Shown here: in pieces, positions 6,719 to 11,151 of the stretch
Numbering within the stretch: the first letter of the stretch is position 1
Layout: the number at the start of each line of letters is the position of its first letter
Assembly (NCBI GenBank): GCA_030597345.1
Contig: JAUVSA010000041.1
Coordinates: 1 to 11,151, forward strand
Length of the DNA: 11,151 nucleotides
Reading direction: 5' to 3'
Source: Bacillota bacterium
GTDB taxonomy: Bacteria; Armatimonadota; Hebobacteria; Hebobacterales; Hebobacteraceae
Notes under the pieces: generated by a model
The model's database searches: none
Told to the model about the DNA's origin: nothing
What the model saw: the letters and a program-made list of their open reading frames with translations, nothing else
Program-made: the position numbers and the translations under genes

Positions 6719-8647
6719 GTGGCCGACACATTACATTCTCAGCCAGTGCGTCCTCGGGGCGTCAGCCTCCGAGCTGTTCTCATCGTGGTGGCAGCCACGC
6801 CTCTCAACGCATACTGGATGACCTACACGTACTGGCACTTCGGGAACTACGTCGGCCCGGGCATCATCTACTACAACTGTGTCGTCTATCTGGTTGGGCT
6901 CGTGTGCGTCAACTCCGTGCTGCGGCGGTGGCGGCCCCGGTGGGTCTTCTCTGTGGGGGAGCTGCTCACGATCTACCTCATGCTTTCCCTGGCGACCGCC
7001 TGGTGCAACGTAGACTTCCTCAGCGACCTGCCGGAGGCGATCTCGAATCCCTTCTGGTTTGCGACGCCGTCAAACCAATGGGATGAACTGGTACTGCCAT
7101 ACCTCCCGGGCTGGCTGACGGTGTCGGATCCAGAGGTCATCAGCGGGCTGTTTGAGGGCTATTCCACGGTGTACCGGAGGCGTGTAGTGCTGGCCTGGCT
7201 GGGGCCTGCGTTGTGGTTGAGTGCGATGGTCAGCGCGCTGATGCTGGCATTCGTCTGTCTCAGCTCCATCTTCCGTCGCCGCTGGTCTGATGAGGATAAG
7301 CTGCTCTTCCCGGCAATCATGGTGCCTCTGCAAGTCGTTGACAGACACTATGGGCTGTTCCGAAGCAGAGCCATGTGGGTCGGATTGCTGCTGGCGGCGG
7401 GGATCGAGGCCCTCAACACGATCCATGGGCTGGTTCCGGCCGTGCCGGGGATACCTTTCTATCTGGACCCTGGCCCGTATATGCAGGGATTGCGCCCGTG
7501 GAACGCTATCCGCCAAGTGGCAATGGGGATCGAGCCCATTATGGTCTCAGTGTGCTACCTGATGCCACTCGACCTTCTCTTCTCGCTCTGGTTCTTCAAC
7601 CTGATGTTCAAGGCTCAGCTCATCATAGCGACCCACTTCGCCTGGACCACCAACATCTACACCGGGTTCCCCTACGTAGACAACCAGTCACTGGGGGGCT
7701 ACATCGCACTAGTGGTTTCGGTGCTGTGGCTAGGCCGACATTACCTTCGTCAGGTCGTGCGTAAGGTACTGGGATTCAGCTCCAGCCTCGATGACTCGGG
7801 CGAAGCATTCAGCTACCGGGGCGCCGTTATAGGACTGCTGGTGGCGCTCGGCTTTCTCATCTACTTCTTCTCTCGGGGCGGCATGGGGCCGCCACTCACG
7901 CTGTTTTGGGCTGGCCATTTTCTCTTGCTCGGCCTGGCGGTAACTCGCATACGGGCTCAGCTCGCGCCGCCTACCTTCGAGCTATGGTGGGTAGGGCCGA
8001 ACCACGTGCTTCCGATGGTGATCGGCACCAAGGCAATGTCACAGCAGGCGCAGGGGATGATGTGGATCACCTCTCCAGTCACGCGGGCGTTCAACAACGC
8101 GCCTCAGCCCTGGACTCTGGAGGGATTCAAGCTTGCTGAGAGCGGGCGTATGGACCGAGGTAGACTCGCCTGGCTGATGGTGGCGATCACCGCAGTGGCT
8201 GCCATGAGCGTCTTCTGGGCGACCCTTTATGTCGCGTATGGGAGCGGCGTCGCTGGCAATGCTGACCCAGAGGCGGATCATCACGCGCTCGACGTGCCGG
8301 AGCTACTTGCCCAGGCGGTGGGGAATCCAGCGGGTCCAGACTACTCGGCACTCGCGGCGGTCGGAGCCGGCGTGGTCAGCACCATAGCCCTGATGGCGCT
8401 GAAGATGCGTTTTGTCGGCTGGCCGCTGCATCCCGTAGCTTTGCCCATCGCCTGCGCTTGGGCCACGGATTACCACCTTCCCGCCATCTTCGCCGCTTGG
8501 CTGGTCAAGGCGGCCATCATGCGGTACGGAGGTCTGCGCCTGCACCGACAGGGGCTCACGTTCTTTCTGGGTGTGATCATCGGGGCCGCCACCATCACCT
8601 TCCTGCGCACGATCCTGTCCTGGGTACTCAATATCCCACTGCTGTAG
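6719..8647 (+). CDS. DUF6785/DUF6784-type polytopic membrane protein, candidate solute transporter
   Basis: A 642-aa integral membrane protein with roughly 12-14 hydrophobic segments, the first at about 17-38 and the last near the C-terminus. Features I associate with the DUF6785 family: PLNAYW in the first helix, ELLTIYLMLSL, a loop with FWFATP..W and PGWLTVSDPEV, then DKLLFPAIMVPLQV. The second half has SYRGAVIG, GWPLHP and W..K..IMRYGGLR, shared with the protein encoded at 10287-11151. Biochemical function is not established to my knowledge. Being last in a sugar-catabolic operon with no other transporter in view makes uptake of the substrate the simplest inference. It starts at GTG 6719, with GAGGAAGG at 6702-6709 as ribosome binding site, 28 nt after the amidohydrolase stop. 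It is followed by a strong hairpin. Confidence 0.85.
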   Translation: MADTLHSQPVRPRGVSLRAVLIVVAATPLNAYWMTYTYWHFGNYVGPGIIYYNCVVYLVGLVCVNSVLRRWRPRWVFSVGELLTIYLMLSLATAWCNVDFLSDLPEAISNPFWFATPSNQWDELVLPYLPGWLTVSDPEVISGLFEGYSTVYRRRVVLAWLGPALWLSAMVSALMLAFVCLSSIFRRRWSDEDKLLFPAIMVPLQVVDRHYGLFRSRAMWVGLLLAAGIEALNTIHGLVPAVPGIPFYLDPGPYMQGLRPWNAIRQVAMGIEPIMVSVCYLMPLDLLFSLWFFNLMFKAQLIIATHFAWTTNIYTGFPYVDNQSLGGYIALVVSVLWLGRHYLRQVVRKVLGFSSSLDDSGEAFSYRGAVIGLLVALGFLIYFFSRGGMGPPLTLFWAGHFLLLGLAVTRIRAQLAPPTFELWWVGPNHVLPMVIGTKAMSQQAQGMMWITSPVTRAFNNAPQPWTLEGFKLAESGRMDRGRLAWLMVAITAVAAMSVFWATLYVAYGSGVAGNADPEADHHALDVPELLAQAVGNPAGPDYSALAAVGAGVVSTIALMALKMRFVGWPLHPVALPIACAWATDYHLPAIFAAWLVKAAIMRYGGLRLHRQGLTFFLGVIIGAATITFLRTILSWVLNIPLL

Positions 8648-8694
8648 CGCCCTTGCGCTGGCGTCCCGGTGAACAGCCTCAGGGCGCGGCCAGG

Positions 8695-8743
8695 TGAGAA
8701 CACGCGCAGGCGGAGCGCCCGAAGGCGCTCCGCCCAGTTCTCA
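8695..8743. terminator. Nested inverted repeat between convergent genes, probable bidirectional terminator
   Basis: GGCGGAGCGCC at 8709-8719 pairs perfectly with 8724-8734 around a CGAA loop (TTCG on the minus strand, where C-UUCG-G is an exceptionally stable tetraloop). Outside it, TGAGAAC at 8695-8701 pairs with GTTCTCA at 8737-8743 across 7- and 2-nt internal bulges. It lies 48 nt after the plus-strand membrane gene and 33 nt after the minus-strand pseudopilin stop. There is no clear T run on either side, so intrinsic termination is likely but not proven; it could instead be a 3'-end stabiliser. Confidence 0.65.
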
Positions 8744-8775
8744 AATGGCAGAAGGTCGTAGGCTTGGGGTGACGT

Positions 8776-9882
8776 CTAGTACAACGTGGGCACACCCCAG
8801 CACTCCAGGACAGCACCATCTCCGCCCTGGTCGCCGGTCGGAGAGGATGTCGGGCCCATTGGGTGGAGGCCCTTGAACTGCCGATCGATAACAGCGCCGC
8901 CCCAGCAACCGCAGGCGTACTGCGGCGATTCGGAGAGAATGTACTCGGCGAGGAACCACGCGGCATGCCCGTCGAGGAAGCCTAAGTTGCTCCCGCCCAA
9001 GTGGCGAGCGCGATCCTTCCGCGCCTGGGGATCGCTGATCATCTCGAGCGATTTCCCGCAGTCTTGGCTCCACGGGCAGTTCTCAAAATCGGCCTCCCAA
9101 CACGGGCAGGCCAATGCGCAAATGTCAGGATAGGCCACATTGCTCGCGTTCAAGGTGTCGATCTGAGAGCCGCCGTCGGCGATCACCACATACCAGACGG
9201 GGTCCTGCACCGCGGCCAGCTTCAGTCCCTGCGCGCCCGGCCCGGCAAACGACGGACCGTTGACGGAGTAGTTCTGAATAAAGGCCTTGTGCGCAATGTC
9301 CTTAGTAGCCCTATCTGTGGCGAACCTATTCTGGACAATCGAGTCGGTGACCTGGCCGCCCCATCCTGACGGCCACGTGCCCGCACATGGCCCAGTATCG
9401 GCATTGGAGCCCCACTGGCCTTCGGTGACCCGCAGGTATCCGAGCCAGTCCTGATGTGGCAGGATGAAGAAGGCGCCCATGTCGACCCTTGTGCTGGGAC
9501 AGCGCCATACGTCACGGTTCCTGATATACTCGTCAAAGATCACGGCCCAGCGGAGGTACGGGTTGGCATGCTCGAAGTGGCCCGTGAACAGGAGCTCGCA
9601 GTCCTCACCGCCGGTGCCACCGCCAGGCCCTCCGCCCGGCGCCGAATCGAAGTAGTCGAACACTTCCTGCCGATGCTCGCCCGGAGGCATGGTGTCATTG
9701 TTGTCCGCCAGGTACATCTGAATGGCCAGGGCGATGTTCTTCACATTCGATAGACACACCGCCTTACGGGCCGATTCGCGCGCCCGCGCAAAGACCGGAA
9801 AGACCATTGCTGCCAGGATGCCGATGATGGCGATCACCACAAGCAGCTCAATCAGCGTGAATCCTCTGCGGTTACGTTGCAT
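8776..9882 (-). CDS. Prepilin-type pseudopilin (DUF1559-like/type II secretion G-like), cysteine-rich
   Basis: A 368-aa secreted or membrane-anchored pseudopilin. The N-terminus is a class III signal: MQRNRRG, then FTLIELLVVIAIIGILAAM, with cleavage expected between Gly7 and Phe8 and the conserved Glu at +5. The hydrophobic helix runs into ARARESARKA and CLSNVKNIALAIQMYLADNND. The periplasmic or surface domain has a Gly-rich loop (GGGPGGGTGG), 12 cysteines with a dense cluster in ICALACPCW and ENCPWSQDCG, and the terminal-block motif HLGGSNLGFLDGH. The ATG at 9882 is fixed by AGGAGGA nine bases upstream. The gene is monocistronic and convergent with the sugar operon, with its own promoter about 140 nt upstream. 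Such proteins occur in many copies in Armatimonadota and related phyla. Their role is not settled; surface binding or secretion functions are inference. Confidence 0.9.
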   Translation of the reverse strand: MQRNRRGFTLIELLVVIAIIGILAAMVFPVFARARESARKAVCLSNVKNIALAIQMYLADNNDTMPPGEHRQEVFDYFDSAPGGGPGGGTGGEDCELLFTGHFEHANPYLRWAVIFDEYIRNRDVWRCPSTRVDMGAFFILPHQDWLGYLRVTEGQWGSNADTGPCAGTWPSGWGGQVTDSIVQNRFATDRATKDIAHKAFIQNYSVNGPSFAGPGAQGLKLAAVQDPVWYVVIADGGSQIDTLNASNVAYPDICALACPCWEADFENCPWSQDCGKSLEMISDPQARKDRARHLGGSNLGFLDGHAAWFLAEYILSESPQYACGCWGGAVIDRQFKGLHPMGPTSSPTGDQGGDGAVLECWGVPTLY

Positions 9883-9891
9883 GTTGATGCA

Positions 9892-9898
9892 TCCTCCT
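9892..9898 (-). promoter_or_regulatory. Strong Shine-Dalgarno of the pseudopilin gene
   Basis: On the minus strand AGGAGGA lies nine bases before the ATG at 9882. It also rules out the out-of-frame ATG at 9892, which overlaps the Shine-Dalgarno itself. It is among the best ribosome binding sites in the window, suggesting high translation. Confidence 0.85.
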
Positions 9899-9919
9899 GA
9901 TTAATTCGTACTCTACCTC

Positions 9920-9945
9920 GTCGGTCAACCGACCGAAGTCAACCG
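9920..9945. repeat. Short palindrome and direct repeat in the pseudopilin leader
   Basis: GTCGGT-CA-ACCGAC at 9920-9933 is a perfect 6-bp inverted repeat. Its right half is part of a direct repeat, GTCAACCG, at 9924-9931 and again at 9938-9945, with starts 14 bp apart. It sits 20-45 nt upstream of the ribosome binding site, so it could be a second protein site or a small leader hairpin. The motif is short and may be chance in GC-rich DNA. Confidence 0.35.
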
Positions 9946-10002
9946 CGCTCGCCCCCGGGGCAGGACCGCGTCACCTCCCTTCCGGCCCACAGCTTCGGCG
10001 AC

Positions 10003-10029
10003 TTGACGAACAGATGGCCGACGTATAAT
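10003..10029 (+). promoter_or_regulatory. Possible plus-strand promoter opposing the pseudopilin promoter
   Basis: TTGACG at 10003-10008 and a perfect TATAAT at 10024-10029 are separated by 15 bp, shorter than the preferred 16-18. The start point would fall inside the 10030-10045 palindrome, so the same repressor could cover both directions. No convincing plus-strand gene follows. The AT-rich box may simply belong to the minus-strand promoter region. Confidence 0.35.
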
Positions 10030-10045
10030 ATGGTATCGATTCCAT
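10030..10045. promoter_or_regulatory. LacI-family (cre-like) operator overlapping the pseudopilin promoter
   Basis: On the minus strand ATGGAATCGATACCAT is a 16-bp palindrome with one mismatched pair and a central CG. It fits the CcpA catabolite-response consensus WTGNAANCGNWNNCAW at every position. LacI/GalR-family repressors typically bind such CG-centred palindromes. It covers the -10 box and part of the spacer, where a bound repressor would block RNA polymerase. No LacI-type gene is in the window, so the regulator is unidentified. Confidence 0.6.
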
Positions 10046-10058
10046 GGCTTTCTGTCAA
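10030..10058 (-). promoter_or_regulatory. Sigma-70-type promoter of the pseudopilin gene
   Basis: On the minus strand a perfect TTGACA (-35, at 10058-10053) is followed after exactly 17 bp by TACCAT (-10, at 10035-10030, 4 of 6 consensus bases). Transcription would start near 10022, giving a 5' leader of about 140 nt before the pseudopilin ATG. A better-looking TATTAT lies further down (10030-10025), but its spacer of 22 bp is too long. The assignment assumes the organism's main sigma factor reads this consensus. Confidence 0.6.
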
Positions 10059-10071
10059 TATGCCCTTCTCT

Positions 10072-10109
10072 GCTGCCTAGGGCGGCCGCGCCGAATAAGG
10101 CGAGGCAGC
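10072..10109. repeat. Stem-loop upstream of the pseudopilin promoter, possible terminator for the second membrane gene
   Basis: GCTGCCT at 10072-10078 pairs with AGGCAGC at 10103-10109. Stacked inside, CGCC at 10089-10092 pairs with GGCG at 10099-10102 around a GAATAA loop, leaving one 10-nt bulge. It lies about 180 nt beyond the stop of the minus-strand membrane gene and 14 nt upstream of the pseudopilin -35 box. A terminator insulating the two genes is plausible, but there is no T run. Confidence 0.35.
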
Positions 10110-10217
10110 GCATTCGACTGCTCGGCACGACTGGTCACTGGGAGGCGCGGCGAGCGAGGACTGCGGCTACCGCTCCCGGAGGCGCTGGCGATGGTTCCGT
10201 AACCGCCTAGCCGCGGC

Positions 10218-10237
10218 GGGTCCTCCCGCGAGGGCCC
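10218..10237. repeat. Small GC-rich hairpin after the second membrane gene
   Basis: GGGTCCTC and GAGGGCCC flank a CCGC loop. The pairing is complete with one G-U pair on the plus strand and has one mismatch on the minus strand. It sits about 50 nt past the minus-strand stop. It may help form the transcript end, but no T run follows. Confidence 0.25.
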
Positions 10238-10286
10238 ACCACACGCAGCCTGTTCCCAGAACTCTCACTGCAATACAGGAGGGTCT

Positions 10287-11151
10287 CTAGATGACGGTCA
10301 CCATGAAGCCGATCCCCGTGATCAAGCCGACGATGATCCAAAGCAGAGCGGCCAGAACATCGCCCAGGATGACGCCCATGAAGAGGGGACGGAACTGGAC
10401 GTAGCCGCGGAGGCCGCCATAGCGTATTATGATGAGCTTGAACAGCCAGCCGAGGAAGAGGGAAAACCAGAGATTGAGGCTGGCCCAAGAGGTGGCCATG
10501 ACGAAGCCAAGGGGGTGGATGGGCCACCAGACGAAGGTGAAGCGGAGCCAGGAGAGCGCGGCGACAGTGAGACCGCCGAAGAGCATGGAGAGATACTGGA
10601 TGTTCGAGGGGTGGACCGGGCTCTGGAGACGGCTCGCGAGGGCGGCGAAGTACCTGTGCGGGTGGGAGTAGATGTGATCGAAGTTGCCGGATTGGGCTGC
10701 TCCGGGATTGTAGAATGTGATGAGGAAGGCGGGGATGCTGACGAGCAGGCAAACGAGAAGGGCAAGAGCGATGGCGGGTACGACCTTCCGCGTGGAGATG
10801 CCCTGGAGTTCGGCGAGACGGAAGCTGTTGAGCACGGAGGGCATGAGGAACTCGCGCAGGTCCCAGCCGAAGGAGCAGTCCACGAAGGTAAGCACAGTGA
10901 GATTCCTCGGGCCGAGTGCCGCCGTGCCACCCGATAGCAGCAGGTAGTCGAGCGGCGAGAAGTTCACCTGTACCATCAGCATGCCTGCCTCCGCTATGAT
11001 ACGCGTGAGGACGAGCATGATCGCGATTAGGAGCACTATGTAGGCGGCCGAGTAGGCGGGGGTCATGCCCGCCGCGACCAGCCAGCCAAAGCAGATCAGC
11101 ACGCTGAGGATGATGCCGTATACGGCCCAGCGATAGCCGATGGGTTCGTCC
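10287..11151 (-). CDS. Second DUF6785/DUF6784-type membrane protein, 5' end outside the window
   Basis: C-terminal 287 residues of a polytopic membrane protein; the frame stays open to the right edge (reading DEPIGYRWAVYGI just inside it), so the start is not in view. It parallels the second half of the protein at 6719-8647: E..-YR-AV-G, then GM-P, TRI-A, WP(I/L)HP, and W..K..I(I/M)RYGGLR followed by F-G-I-G. Around seven hydrophobic segments are visible. The two are paralogs in opposite orientation, separated by the pseudopilin. A transporter role is inferred from topology and from the first copy's place in a sugar operon. Identity between copies looks low (roughly a quarter by eye), so this is an old duplication rather than a recent repeat. 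Confidence 0.85.
   Translation of the reverse strand, partial: DEPIGYRWAVYGIILSVLICFGWLVAAGMTPAYSAAYIVLLIAIMLVLTRIIAEAGMLMVQVNFSPLDYLLLSGGTAALGPRNLTVLTFVDCSFGWDLREFLMPSVLNSFRLAELQGISTRKVVPAIALALLVCLLVSIPAFLITFYNPGAAQSGNFDHIYSHPHRYFAALASRLQSPVHPSNIQYLSMLFGGLTVAALSWLRFTFVWWPIHPLGFVMATSWASLNLWFSLFLGWLFKLIIIRYGGLRGYVQFRPLFMGVILGDVLAALLWIIVGLITGIGFMVTVI

Larger units (their letters stand above)
9883..10286. other. 404-base intergenic region between pseudopilin start and the second membrane gene
   Basis: Both flanking genes point left. The region holds the pseudopilin leader, its promoter and operator-like palindrome, a possible opposing promoter, and several inverted repeats listed separately. 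No tRNA, CRISPR array or convincing gene was seen. A 67-codon minus-strand frame (9925-10128) and a 52-codon plus-strand frame (10044-10202) exist, but neither has a ribosome binding site or a recognisable protein. Confidence 0.7.

Noticed and set aside
9895..9928. TTGACC-17-ATTAAT as an alternative pseudopilin promoter
   Set aside because: The -10 box lacks the key first T and second A, and transcription would begin at or past the ribosome binding site.
9925..10128. 67-codon minus-strand open frame upstream of the pseudopilin
   Set aside because: It starts upstream of the likely promoter, has no ribosome binding site, and reads as low-quality Arg-rich protein crossing the operator and palindromes.
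10044..10202. 52-codon plus-strand frame beginning inside the operator palindrome
   Set aside because: There is no Shine-Dalgarno, the leader would be only about 8 nt, and the composition is Arg-rich with no recognisable motif. It is kept only as context for the possible opposing promoter.
10429..10947. Plus-strand frames of 76-140 codons at the right end
   Set aside because: They are antisense to the membrane protein at 10287-11151, whose paralogy to the protein at 6719-8647 is clear, and they show no family features.

Overview
The window comes from a GC-rich bacterial genome. The best clue to the organism is the minus-strand pseudopilin at 8776-9882. Its type IV prepilin leader is followed by FARARESARKA and then CLSN, and it ends with a HLGGSN..FLDGH block. 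That style is typical of the very large pseudopilin families of Armatimonadota and, less tightly, of Planctomycetota, Lentisphaerota and related lineages. Two large DUF6785/DUF6784-type membrane proteins point the same way. This placement is inferred from family style, not from a marker gene.

Region 1 (73-8647, plus strand) is a tight co-directional run of six genes: a class III PLP aminotransferase, a Gfo/Idh/MocA oxidoreductase, an L-arabinose/L-fucose isomerase-like enzyme, an FGGY sugar kinase, an amidohydrolase-2 family enzyme and a DUF6785-type membrane protein with about 12-14 predicted membrane segments. Gaps are 25 and 4 nt, two junctions overlap (40 nt and 4 nt), and 28 nt precede the membrane gene, so the set looks like one operon whose promoter lies left of the window. 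The catalytic residues expected of each enzyme family are visible, with one odd substitution in the aminotransferase. The set reads as a carbohydrate or amino-sugar/polyol catabolic pathway: isomerase then kinase is the classic aldose-ketose-ketose phosphate pair, the oxidoreductase and aminotransferase could process a keto/amino position, and the amidohydrolase could open a lactone or cleave a C-N or C-C bond. No ABC, MFS or PTS transporter is present in the window, so the DUF6785 protein is the only visible transporter candidate. The substrate cannot be read from the sequence.

Region 2 (8648-8775) is a convergent intergenic gap. It holds a perfect 11-bp hairpin with a CGAA/TTCG loop nested in a second 7-bp inverted repeat, probably a shared transcription end point.

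Region 3 (8776-10058, minus strand) is a cysteine-rich pseudopilin with its own leader and promoter. The promoter has a perfect -35 box, a 17-bp spacer and a -10 box overlapped by a near-perfect 16-bp palindrome with a central CG, the form of LacI-family (CcpA cre-like) operators. This suggests sugar-responsive expression of a surface or secretion pseudopilin beside a sugar operon.

Region 4 (10287-11151, minus strand) is the C-terminal part of a second DUF6785/6784-type membrane protein. It is clearly paralogous to the one at 6719-8647 and runs off the right edge of the window.
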